Assembly (NCBI GenBank): GCA_022601315.1
Contig: JAHZIU010000005.1
Coordinates: forward strand, 1-7,649
DNA: 7,649 nucleotides
DNA from: Betaproteobacteria bacterium
GTDB lineage: Bacteria > Pseudomonadota > Gammaproteobacteria > Burkholderiales > Nitrosomonadaceae
Direction: 5' to 3'
Part shown: positions 1 to 7,649 of the stretch, piece by piece
Position numbering within the stretch: the stretch's first letter is position 1
Layout: the number at the start of each line of letters is the position of its first letter
Position numbers and translations under genes: made by a program
The notes under the pieces: model-generated
What the model saw: the letters and a program-made list of their open reading frames with translations, nothing else
Database searches by the model: none
What the model was told of the DNA's origin: nothing

Positions 1-507
1 ATGATCACCAGGCATTACATGGCAAAGAATGCGCTTGGCAATCAATCCAGCAACTTGCACACAAGTCACATCAACGCCACTGTCAGTTTTTATCCATAAT
101 GCATTTCGTTCGTTTTCCAAAGATGCTTTCGGCAGATCAGCATTAATAAATTTACCTGGAAAGTACCACTTATCACGAATCTCTCCATCTATCGGGCTGC
201 GGTTTGAATGCACGTTAAATACATTCATAAACACACTCACTTTGATTGCATCTCGCTCCAAATAAGGATCTTTTACTTGTTCCACGGCAACGATTCTACC
301 ATCAGCTGGTGACAATATTGCATTGGGAACTGATGGTACTTCACGCGGTGGATCACGAAAAAACTGCAAAACAAAAAATGCTACCAACCAAAAAAATATT
401 GCCCATAAAAAGCCCGCCAAGAAATTAACCAATAGAGCAATTGCAAAAGCAATTGCAATAAAGGGCCAGCCTTCACGAGCAATTAAGGGATGCGGATAAT
501 GTGACAT
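1..507 (-). CDS. psd: phosphatidylserine decarboxylase proenzyme, short (PSD-A) type, 3' end outside window
   Basis: Psd decarboxylates phosphatidylserine to phosphatidylethanolamine at the inner membrane. The frame gives 169 residues from the ATG at 505-507 and stays open at base 1. The family is about 210-215 residues long, so roughly 40-45 C-terminal residues are missing, including the Gly-Ser site where the proenzyme cuts itself to make the pyruvoyl group. Visible features are a hydrophobic N-terminal region (about residues 13-50, one or two membrane-associated segments), FFRDPPR at 49-55, SPADG at 66-70 and [14 protein letters not shown] at 92-105. D69 and H100 probably correspond to the catalytic Asp and His of the family (inference). 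[11 protein letters not shown] follows at 150-160. No good Shine-Dalgarno precedes the ATG, but [16 protein letters not shown] is the start expected for this subfamily. The gene lies 169 bp downstream of ilvC on the same strand. In many betaproteobacteria psd, then pssA and leuA, follows ilvC, so the next genes may lie just left of the window. Confidence 0.95.
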   Translation of the reverse strand, partial: MSHYPHPLIAREGWPFIAIAFAIALLVNFLAGFLWAIFFWLVAFFVLQFFRDPPREVPSVPNAILSPADGRIVAVEQVKDPYLERDAIKVSVFMNVFNVHSNRSPIDGEIRDKWYFPGKFINADLPKASLENERNALWIKTDSGVDVTCVQVAGLIAKRILCHVMPGDH

Positions 508-676
508 ATCTTTAAAATACTATAAATAACAATCAAATTTACAATCAATAGCTTATGAATATTAAAAAACTGCAATGGTTAAAGCTAATCATTACATTCA
601 CTTCATAAAACTCACTTAAATAACGCCGGTCTTTCATCAATCATTGCTTTACAGCTCAAAATCAATCGACACTTGG

Positions 677-1714
<1,038 letters not shown>

Positions 1715-1732
1715 TTAGGAGTGGAGCAGACA

Positions 1733-1806
1733 GAGTTACCCAGATTACCTCTTCCAGGAAAGAATACACCGCATTACTTACTCTCACCCTAAGTCCGAGT
1801 TACCCA
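1733..1806 (-). repeat. direct 10-bp repeat and short palindrome in the ilvH-ilvC gap
   Basis: Read on the minus strand, TGGGTAACTC occurs exactly twice, at plus positions 1797-1806 and 1733-1742, with starts 64 bp apart. A related GGTAATCT abuts the second copy. Next to the first copy is a perfect 10-bp palindrome, AAGTTAACTT, at 1806-1815. The gap is 133 bp (1694-1826). I see no convincing sigma-70 promoter or rho-independent terminator in it. The repeats could be operator half-sites or part of a leader RNA structure for ilvC, or chance in a short region. No function is claimed. Confidence 0.4.
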
Positions 1807-1826
1807 AGTTAACTTAAAACGGCTAA

Positions 1827-2318
1827 TTATACCTTCAAAATCCAATCTCCGCGTCCCACACCTGAAGCGCCGGTACGTACTGTTTCCAGAACTGCGCTTT
1901 TTTCCATTGTTTCAAGAAAAGCATCAAGCTTTGAACTGGTTCCGGTTAATTCGATGGTATAAGATTTATCAGTAACATCAATGATGCAGCCACGAAAAAT
2001 CTCAACCAACCGTTTGATCTCTTCACGATCCTGGCCTTGTGCGCGCACTTTCACTAACATCAGCTCACGCTCAATATGACAACCGTCATTTAGGTCGACA
2101 ACCTTAACCACTTCAATCAGCTTATTGAGATGTTTGGTTACTTGTTCGACCACCTCATCAGAACCAACCGTTACCAGTGTCATACGAGACAAAGTCGGGT
2201 CTTCAGTTGGCGCAACCGAAAGTGATTCAATATTGTAGCCACGCGCCGAGAATAAACCAGCCACACGTGACAACGCACCCGCCTCATTTTCCATCAATAG
2301 AGAAATAATATGTCGCAT
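1827..2318 (-). CDS. ilvH: acetohydroxyacid synthase small (regulatory) subunit
   Basis: IlvH is the regulatory partner of the IlvI catalytic subunit. It stimulates activity and confers feedback inhibition by valine. The product is 163 residues, the same length as E. coli IlvH, and aligns with it from the first residue (MRHIISLLMENEAGALSRV). An N-terminal ACT domain (about 1-75) holds N11, G14 and N29, positions known in E. coli IlvH to matter for valine binding, so valine sensitivity is likely kept (inference). The C-terminal half contains ERELMLVKV at 83-91, EIFRGCIIDVTDKSYTIELTG at about 105-125 and KLDAFLETM at 129-137, as in full-length small subunits. The ATG lies four bases after the ilvI stop codon and has only a weak AAAAGA upstream, which suggests translational coupling to ilvI. 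The gene ends in TAA at 1827-1829, followed by a 133-bp gap before ilvC. Confidence 0.97.
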   Translation of the reverse strand: MRHIISLLMENEAGALSRVAGLFSARGYNIESLSVAPTEDPTLSRMTLVTVGSDEVVEQVTKHLNKLIEVVKVVDLNDGCHIERELMLVKVRAQGQDREEIKRLVEIFRGCIIDVTDKSYTIELTGTSSKLDAFLETMEKSAVLETVRTGASGVGRGDWILKV

Positions 2319-2322
2319 TCTT

Positions 2323-4026
2323 TTATACCAGAATCATTTCAGAAAGACCTTTACCACCAGGCACCATTGGAAAGACATTTTCAGTCTGATCAGTAATAAA
2401 ATCCATAAATACCAGCTGATCCTTGAGTTTAAATGCTTCTTTCAATGCACCTTCAACATCTTCAGGTCGTTCGATTTTCATGCCCACATGCCCGTAACTT
2501 TCTGTCAACTTCACGAAATCCGGCAGTGCATTCATATATGACTCGGCATAACGATTTCCATGAAAAAACTCTTGCCATTGTCTGACCATTCCCATGTAAC
2601 GATTGTTTAAGTTAATAATTTTCAACGGCAAACCATATTGCTTACAAGTCGATAATTCCTGTATGCACATTTGTATACTTGCTTCTCCGGTTATACAGGC
2701 GACTCTTCCTTTTGGATTTGCTAACTGAACACCCATTGCTGCAGGCAACCCGAATCCCATCGTACCCAGACCACCCGAATTAATCCAACGTCGCGGCTTA
2801 TCAAACTTATAAAACTGAGCAGCCCACATTTGGTGTTGCCCAACGTCAGAAGTAACAAAAGCATTACCTTTAGTGACATTATAAAGCTGCTCTACAACCA
2901 TCTGTGGTTTAATAATCTTGCTCTCTCGATCATACTTGAGGCAATCCCGTGCACGCCATAAGTCAATCTGCTTCCACCAGTCTTTCAATGCAGACTGATC
3001 TGATTTTGTTTTATTTTCTTTCAATTGTTTAATCAGCTCTTTCAATACATCTGGAACATTCCCAACAATAGGGACATCTACTTTCACACGTTTTGATATT
3101 GATGACGGATCAATATCTATATGTATAATTTTTCTATTTTCATTAGAAAAATGCTTTGGATTCCCAATGACACGATCATCAAACCGTGCACCAACTGCAA
3201 TCAAAACATCACAATATTGCATGGCCATATTTGCTTCATAAGTCCCATGCATACCCAACATGCCCAAAGACTGCTTATCTGTGGCAGGATAGCCTCCCAA
3301 GCCCATCAAAGTATTGGTGCAAGGGTAATTCAACAACTTCGTTAATTCTATCAGTTGCGTGGATGCGTCACTTAAAATCACGCCACCGCCTGAATAAATA
3401 ACCGGGCGCTTTGCGCTCAGTATTAAATCAGCAGCTCTTTTAGTTTGTCTGACATGCCCTTTAACAACTGGATTATAGGAACGCATCGTTACTTTGTCAG
3501 GATAAACAAACTTGGTTTTATGCTGTGTGATATCTTTAGGAATATCAACCAGGACTGGGCCTGGCCGACCCGTCGAGGCAATATAAAACGCTTTCTTAAT
3601 CGTTAATGCCAACTCAGCAACATCTTTCACCAAAAAATTATGTTTCACGCAAGGGCGGGTAATTCCAACAGTATCAACCTCCTGAAATGCATCCAGGCCT
3701 ATCGCCTCGGTAGGCACTTGCCCACTAATAATCACCATTGGGATTGAATCCATATAGGCTGTCGCAATTCCCGTCACAGCATTTGTTAACCCAGGGCCGG
3801 ATGTAACCAGCGCCACCCCTACTTGATCACTGGAACGCGCATAACCATCCGCAGCATGTACAGCCGCCTGTTCATGTCGCACCAGAATATGCCTGACCTT
3901 TTCCTGTTTAAACAACTCATCATAAAGAAAAAGTACCGCCCCACCGGGGTAACCGAAAATACAATTGACCCCTTCTTCCTGCAAACAGCGAACTGTAATT
4001 TCAGCGCCGGTTATTTCCACACTCAT
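2323..4026 (-). CDS. ilvI: acetohydroxyacid (acetolactate) synthase large subunit
   Basis: This thiamin diphosphate enzyme joins two pyruvates to 2-acetolactate, or pyruvate and 2-oxobutyrate to 2-aceto-2-hydroxybutyrate. It is the first committed step of branched-chain amino acid synthesis. The 567-residue length is close to E. coli IlvI. The domains run in the usual order: N-terminal ThDP pyrimidine domain (about 1-170) with the catalytic Glu at E52 in RHEQAA; central FAD-binding domain (about 195-330) with ARFDDRV at 280-286; C-terminal ThDP pyrophosphate domain (about 390-540). W484 in MVRQWQ is the Trp known in AHAS to shape 2-oxobutyrate preference and herbicide binding. An oddity is that the cofactor motif, usually GDG followed by NN, reads G447-E448-A449 with NN at 474-475. 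The ATG has only a weak AGAAAG upstream, but MSVEITGAEI is the expected N terminus. The gene is coupled to ilvH downstream and sits 80 bp after tldD. The symbol ilvB is used for this gene in some genomes. Confidence 0.97.
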   Translation of the reverse strand: MSVEITGAEITVRCLQEEGVNCIFGYPGGAVLFLYDELFKQEKVRHILVRHEQAAVHAADGYARSSDQVGVALVTSGPGLTNAVTGIATAYMDSIPMVIISGQVPTEAIGLDAFQEVDTVGITRPCVKHNFLVKDVAELALTIKKAFYIASTGRPGPVLVDIPKDITQHKTKFVYPDKVTMRSYNPVVKGHVRQTKRAADLILSAKRPVIYSGGGVILSDASTQLIELTKLLNYPCTNTLMGLGGYPATDKQSLGMLGMHGTYEANMAMQYCDVLIAVGARFDDRVIGNPKHFSNENRKIIHIDIDPSSISKRVKVDVPIVGNVPDVLKELIKQLKENKTKSDQSALKDWWKQIDLWRARDCLKYDRESKIIKPQMVVEQLYNVTKGNAFVTSDVGQHQMWAAQFYKFDKPRRWINSGGLGTMGFGLPAAMGVQLANPKGRVACITGEASIQMCIQELSTCKQYGLPLKIINLNNRYMGMVRQWQEFFHGNRYAESYMNALPDFVKLTESYGHVGMKIERPEDVEGALKEAFKLKDQLVFMDFITDQTENVFPMVPGGKGLSEMILV

Positions 4027-4106
4027 GCTTTCTGCATCCCAATATCAATTTCAAAAAGTTATAAATATATTTCAAAAATTTTTCCGAAAACCGCTAATTC
4101 TTACCA
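4027..4106 (-). promoter_or_regulatory. AT-rich tldD-ilvI gap, possible ilvIHC promoter region
   Basis: This 80-bp stretch separates the tldD stop codon from the ilvI start. Its middle is strongly AT-rich, with AAAAAATTTTT and then TATATTTATAAC on the minus strand, which could act as an UP element or -10 region. No -35 hexamer at a proper distance is convincing. No GC-rich hairpin followed by a T run is present, so there is no sign that tldD transcription stops here. The region is too short for a conventional attenuator with a leader peptide rich in Ile, Val or Leu codons, and none was seen. It is the most likely place for an ilvIHC promoter, on position alone. Confidence 0.3.
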
Positions 4107-5582
4107 CTAACCCCCGGTACCACCTACGGTTAATCCATCTATTCGCAACGTTGGCTGTCCAACGCCAACCGGAACACTTTGACCGTCTTTTCCACAGGTT
4201 CCCACACCAGGATCAAGAGACATGTCGTTACCAATCATAGATACACGGGTCAATACATCAGGACCATTGCCGATTAAAGTCGCTCCCTTGACTGGATAAG
4301 TTATCTTGCCGTCTTCAATCATATAAGCTTCGGCTGCTGAAAAAACAAATTTTCCACTGGTAATATCAACCTGCCCGCCACCAAAATTAGCCGCATAAAG
4401 GCCATGCTTCACAGAAGCAATGATTTCTTCCGGCTCCTTATCACCATTCAACATGTATGTATTGGTCATTCTTGGCATCGGAATATGCGCAAATGATTCA
4501 CGCCGACCATTACCTGTAACTGGCAAACCCATCAACCGCGCATTCAAACTATCTTGCAGATAACCTTTAAGTATGCCATCTTCTATCAAAACAGTACATT
4601 GTGTTGGATTACCTTCATCATCAATATTCAATGATCCGCGCCTTTGCGGTATGGTGCCGTCATCCACTACCGTGACACCCGGTGCAGCGACCCGTTCGCC
4701 AACACGACCTGAAAAAGCTGAGCTGCCTTTGCGATTAAAATCTCCTTCCAGCCCATGGCCAATCGCCTCATGCAACAATATTCCTGGCCAGCCATTACCT
4801 AATACAACTGTCATGGTGCCAGCTGGCGCAGGACGTGCGTCTAGATTTACAATAGCCTGATGCACTGCCTTATTGGCATAATCCTGCAAAATATCATCAC
4901 TGAAGTAAGCGTAATCAAAACGTCCGCCACCCCCGGCAACACCTTGCTCGCGCCGACCACTTTCTTCTGCAATGACTTGTAAAGACAAACGCACTAATGG
5001 TCTCACATCAGCCGCAAGCAAACCATCACTGCGGGTCACCAAGACAACCTCATATTCGCCAGCCAATGATGCCACCACTTGAATCACACGCTGATCAAGC
5101 TGACGGGCATAACGCTCAAGCTTCTCAAGCAACGCCACTTTTTCAATGTCTTTAAGACTCGTAATAGGATCAGCGGGCAGATACAATGGGGATTCTTGAC
5201 GCAACGCATTACGTGTCGTCATTTGTATCGCGCTTGTATGACCTTGATTTGCAATTGCTCGCGTCGCTTGCGCTGCTGACTCCAACGCAGGCATGCTGAT
5301 ATCATCCGAATAAGCGAACCCCGTTTTCTCTCCGCTAATGGCACGAACACCAACCCCCTGCTCAATATTGAAACTGCCTGACTTTACAATGCCTTCTTCC
5401 AACATCCAACCCTCAGACCGGCTGTATTGGAAATATAAATCAGCATAATCAATTTCATGCGTTAATATTTGACCGAAAACCTGCTGTAATCTTGCGGCAT
5501 CAATATCATATGGTGACAGCAAACAACTGTCCGCAATCGTATAAAAATCATTATCTACAGCAACATTTTGTGTCGTCATCAT
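4107..5582 (-). CDS. tldD: TldD metallopeptidase (TldD/PmbA family)
   Basis: TldD pairs with TldE (PmbA) to form a zinc protease that degrades unfolded peptides. In E. coli the pair matures microcin B17 and degrades the CcdA antitoxin. The 491-residue product is slightly longer than the roughly 480 residues usual for TldD. The zinc motif HEAIGH is at 271-276, followed by [19 protein letters not shown]. Together these identify TldD rather than PmbA, which lacks the metal motif. The third zinc ligand is probably C463 in GTCGKDGQ. Other family landmarks are DDEGNPTQ at 321-328, [10 protein letters not shown] at 340-349 and [13 protein letters not shown] at 364-376. Two adjacent ATGs (5580-5582 and 5577-5579) make the exact start uncertain by one codon, and neither has a strong ribosome-binding site. 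The gene follows the nitrilase-family gene by 59 bp on the same strand, a pairing I recall as common in betaproteobacteria. The partner gene is not in this window. Nothing suggests truncation. Confidence 0.96.
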   Translation of the reverse strand: MMTTQNVAVDNDFYTIADSCLLSPYDIDAARLQQVFGQILTHEIDYADLYFQYSRSEGWMLEEGIVKSGSFNIEQGVGVRAISGEKTGFAYSDDISMPALESAAQATRAIANQGHTSAIQMTTRNALRQESPLYLPADPITSLKDIEKVALLEKLERYARQLDQRVIQVVASLAGEYEVVLVTRSDGLLAADVRPLVRLSLQVIAEESGRREQGVAGGGGRFDYAYFSDDILQDYANKAVHQAIVNLDARPAPAGTMTVVLGNGWPGILLHEAIGHGLEGDFNRKGSSAFSGRVGERVAAPGVTVVDDGTIPQRRGSLNIDDEGNPTQCTVLIEDGILKGYLQDSLNARLMGLPVTGNGRRESFAHIPMPRMTNTYMLNGDKEPEEIIASVKHGLYAANFGGGQVDITSGKFVFSAAEAYMIEDGKITYPVKGATLIGNGPDVLTRVSMIGNDMSLDPGVGTCGKDGQSVPVGVGQPTLRIDGLTVGGTGG

Positions 5583-5641
5583 ATTCGACTCTATTCTTAC
5601 AACTCATTAATAAACAATAACTAACTATAATTTTGCAACAA

Positions 5642-6505
5642 TTAATAATTATGCAAGCTACGATGTTCCAATGCAGGCAAGCTTGCCCGCAAACTGGCTT
5701 GATATACCGGGTCAAGTGTTGCCACAACGACACCTGCGCCACGTGGCAAACGTCCCATAATACCGCCCCAGGGATCAACAATCATACTATCGCCATTGGT
5801 CTCACGTCCGTTCACATGATAACCACCTTGGGCAGGTGCGATGATATACGCCAAATTTTCAATCGCTCGCGCCCGCACCAAAAACTCCCAGTGTGCTTTA
5901 CCGGTAATTGCGGTAAAAGCTGAAGGCGCCAAAATAATATCGATATTCTCCATCATTCGATAGAGTTCCGGAAAACGCAAATCGTAACATATTGATAAAC
6001 CAATACGACCAAACGGAGAATCGAAAGTCACAACCTTATCGCCAGCATAGATGGTTTTTTCTTCAGCATATTGCTCACCGCGCAGTTTCAGGCCGAACAA
6101 ATGAATTTTGTCATAGCGTGCAACTTGCTGGCCATCATCAGCATAAACCAGACAACTATTATAAATCTTACCAGGATCGGGTGATTCCAATGGCACCGAC
6201 CCTCCTACCAACCATATGCCCAAGCGCCTCGCTGTTTCACTCAGGAACGACTGAATCTGACCGTCACCAGGTCGTTCCATAACGTCCAACTTATCTGTAT
6301 CTCGCATGCCTAAAATGCAAAAATATTCTGGCAAAACGACCAGTTTGGCATTTTGTGCGGCCGCATCTTCAATTAACCGCATGGCTTCTTCTAAATTTGC
6401 AGATACACTTGGCCCCGAAGCCATTTGAATTGCCGCCACACGAAAACTGTTGCCACTCTCCTTTTCTATTACCGACTGATCATGAATAGTTGTATCATTT
6501 AACAT
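5642..6505 (-). CDS. carbon-nitrogen hydrolase, Nit1-like (probable deaminated glutathione amidase)
   Basis: A nitrilase-superfamily amidase of 287 residues. The catalytic triad is visible: E60 in LPEYF, K133 in YDKIHLF and C173 in SICYDLRFPELYR. The signatures SAFTAITGKAHWE (195-207), RARAIEN (211-217) and MIVDPWG (241-247) match the Nit1 branch. Its characterised members hydrolyse deaminated glutathione, a side product of transaminases, so metabolite repair in the cytosol is the best functional guess (inference). The protein has about 20 residues before the usual family start (FRVAAIQM at 21-28). The only in-frame ATG before that point is the one used here, preceded by a poor GCAGAAA. A perfect AAGGAG occurs inside codons 15-16 but is 18 bases from the only in-frame GTG (codon 23), too far to help. 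D239 replaces the His or Asn often seen before Ser in this part of the family. It is the first gene of the minus-strand run and diverges from glnE. Confidence 0.9.
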   Translation of the reverse strand: MLNDTTIHDQSVIEKESGNSFRVAAIQMASGPSVSANLEEAMRLIEDAAAQNAKLVVLPEYFCILGMRDTDKLDVMERPGDGQIQSFLSETARRLGIWLVGGSVPLESPDPGKIYNSCLVYADDGQQVARYDKIHLFGLKLRGEQYAEEKTIYAGDKVVTFDSPFGRIGLSICYDLRFPELYRMMENIDIILAPSAFTAITGKAHWEFLVRARAIENLAYIIAPAQGGYHVNGRETNGDSMIVDPWGGIMGRLPRGAGVVVATLDPVYQASLRASLPALEHRSLHNY

Positions 6506-6626
6506 TATTTCTGCTATTTTCAGTTATCACAAACACCGCTCCATTGCAGAGTTTAACACCTACTCTGAGATGGTTCTATTTTGATTTACCAATATCCCTG
6601 CTGATCACGGGCAAATACATCAAACT
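6506..6626. promoter_or_regulatory. divergent nitrilase-glnE intergenic region
   Basis: This 121-bp gap separates two outward-facing genes and should carry promoters for both, on position alone. I looked for sigma-70 hexamers at 16-18 bp spacing on both strands and found only weak candidates. For glnE, TTTAAC and TCTATT with a 17-bp spacer are poor matches. No sigma-54 element was found (TTGCA is present at 6544-6548 but lacks the upstream GG element at the right distance). No strong inverted repeat or terminator is visible. Confidence 0.45.
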
Positions 6627-7649
6627 ATGGACACAGCCAATCAATCTCCGCAAGAATTAATGGCGGCAACTTTGCCATTTAGCCATTACGTTCAGCGTAT
6701 TTTGGACAGTGAGCCCACGCAAAAAGACATTCTGCTAGAACATTTCCTGCAGCCCTATTGCGGCAGAAAAATGCAAGCATACCTTGATTCACACGCAGAT
6801 AAAATTCTAAATGAAGCAGATTTACATCGTGTATTACGAAATTTGCGTAAACAAGTCATCTTACGATTAGCGACTCGAGATCTAAGTGGATTGGCTGACT
6901 TATCAGAAGTCATGACCAGTATGACCCAGTTAGCAGAAACCACGATCAATTTTGCACTCAAATATCATGAGGATTGGCTCACACTGCCGGAACGCTTTGG
7001 ATTACCTAAAGGCGAGCAAAGCAAAACAACACAACATCTGCTTGTTGTGGCAATGGGGAAATTGGGCGGTGGTGAATTGAATGTTTCATCCGATGTGGAT
7101 TTGATTTTTGTTTATCCAGAGGATGGAGAAACAAACGGCGCAAAATCAATCTCAAACCATGAATTCTTTGCCCGGCTCGGACGCAAATTGATTGCCAGTC
7201 TTAATGAATATACGGTAGACGGCTATGTTTTTCGGGTTGACATGAGACTACGCCCCCATGGTGAGCATAGTCCCCTGGCAATTAGTTTTGCCATGTTGGA
7301 AGAATATTTTGTCACACAAGGACGCGAATGGGAACGCTATGCCTGGATTAAAGGCAGGGTTATTAGTAACCAACTGAAAAAAAAAGAAATATCCAGATTC
7401 GAAGAACAAATTATCAAACCCTTTGTATTTCGGGAATACTTGGATTTCGGTGCGTATGAATCGATGCGGCGTTTGCATGCACAAATGCGCAAAGAAGTTG
7501 AACGCCGTGAAATGCATGACAATATCAAACTTGGCCCGGGCGGCATTCGGGAAATTGAATTTATAACGCAAGTTTTCCAGTTGATCCGTGGCGGTCGTGA
7601 TGTGGATTTGTGTATCCGACCAACACTGGAGGTGTTACCGCGTTTGCAA
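6627..7649 (+). CDS. glnE: bifunctional glutamine synthetase adenylyltransferase/adenylyl-removing enzyme, N-terminal part
   Basis: GlnE attaches AMP to and removes it from glutamine synthetase in response to PII and glutamine, tuning ammonium assimilation. The frame runs 341 codons from the ATG at 6627-6629 to the window edge without a stop. The family is about 900-950 residues, so this is roughly the first third or slightly more. It contains the N-terminal nucleotidyltransferase (adenylyl-removing) domain with GKLGGGELNVSSDVDLIF at 144-161, whose D156 and D158 are the expected metal ligands. MRLRPHGEHSPL lies at 206-217, REWERYAWIKGR at 233-244 and the conserved GPGGIREIEFITQ at 303-315. 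The adenylylating C-terminal domain lies beyond the window. The start is uncertain: there is no ribosome-binding site before the first ATG, an in-frame TGA at 6582-6584 limits the frame upstream, and M12 (6660) is an alternative. An A9 run at 7377-7385 (K251-K253) is in frame as given. Confidence 0.96.
   Translation, partial: MDTANQSPQELMAATLPFSHYVQRILDSEPTQKDILLEHFLQPYCGRKMQAYLDSHADKILNEADLHRVLRNLRKQVILRLATRDLSGLADLSEVMTSMTQLAETTINFALKYHEDWLTLPERFGLPKGEQSKTTQHLLVVAMGKLGGGELNVSSDVDLIFVYPEDGETNGAKSISNHEFFARLGRKLIASLNEYTVDGYVFRVDMRLRPHGEHSPLAISFAMLEEYFVTQGREWERYAWIKGRVISNQLKKKEISRFEEQIIKPFVFREYLDFGAYESMRRLHAQMRKEVERREMHDNIKLGPGGIREIEFITQVFQLIRGGRDVDLCIRPTLEVLPRLQ

Noticed and set aside
29..428. 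Plus-strand open frames opposite psd
   Set aside because: The minus strand here encodes an intact, clearly recognisable Psd. The plus-strand frames show no family features.
512..548. Possible psd promoter: TTGATT, 18-bp spacer, TATAGT on the minus strand
   Set aside because: The start point would leave a leader of only about five bases before the ATG, the -35 match is 4 of 6, and such hexamers are expected by chance in this AT-rich gap.
545..637. Minus-strand 30-residue frame in the ilvC-psd gap (starts MKDRRYLSEF)
   Set aside because: No ribosome-binding site, no recognisable sequence, and a length easily reached by chance.
1826..1831. TATAAT overlapping the end of ilvH as a -10 element for ilvC
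   Set aside because: No -35 hexamer at 16-18 bp upstream and no extended -10 TG. The bases are explained as the ilvH stop region.
5551..5781. 76-residue minus-strand frame overlapping the nitrilase gene 3' end and tldD start
   Set aside because: It lies in another frame over two well-supported genes and is Cys-rich with no family resemblance, so it is a shadow frame.
7248..7571. Minus-strand 107-residue frame opposite glnE
   Set aside because: It is antisense to a strongly conserved GlnE segment containing GPGGIREIEF and has no independent support.

Overview
The window reads as chromosomal housekeeping DNA from a betaproteobacterium, most likely a member of the Nitrosomonadaceae (Nitrosomonas-like). 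This assignment rests on three things. The encoded proteins (Psd, GlnE, IlvC) resemble Nitrosomonas sequences as I remember them. The gene order ilvI-ilvH-ilvC-psd is typical of the group. The base composition is fairly AT-rich. No database search was possible.

Layout: six genes lie head to tail on the minus strand. In transcription order they are a Nit1-type nitrilase-family amidase (5642-6505), tldD (4107-5582), ilvI (2323-4026), ilvH (1827-2318), ilvC (677-1693) and psd (1-507, cut by the window edge before its self-cleavage site). The gaps in that order are 59, 80, 4, 133 and 169 bp, so transcription could run through much or all of the set. ilvI and ilvH are almost certainly one translationally coupled unit. 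Upstream of the nitrilase gene, across a 121-bp divergent gap (6506-6626), glnE runs rightward on the plus strand from 6627. It remains open at the right edge, so only its adenylyl-removing half is present.

How the genes work together: IlvI and IlvH form acetohydroxyacid synthase, the first common step of valine, isoleucine and leucine synthesis. IlvH carries the valine-sensing ACT domain. IlvC performs the next step, isomeroreduction of acetohydroxy acids. Psd makes phosphatidylethanolamine. TldD is the metallopeptidase half of the TldD/TldE (PmbA) pair, and its partner is not in the window. The nitrilase-family protein is probably a metabolite-repair amidase for deaminated glutathione. GlnE adjusts glutamine synthetase activity by reversible adenylylation.

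I found no mobile element, CRISPR array, RNA gene, phage remnant or unknown system. The points most worth a second look are small: a GEA triplet where AHAS enzymes normally have the GDG cofactor motif, an A9 run inside glnE, a repeated 10-mer in the ilvH-ilvC gap, and the linkage and absences in gene order. No intergenic stretch exceeds 300 bases.
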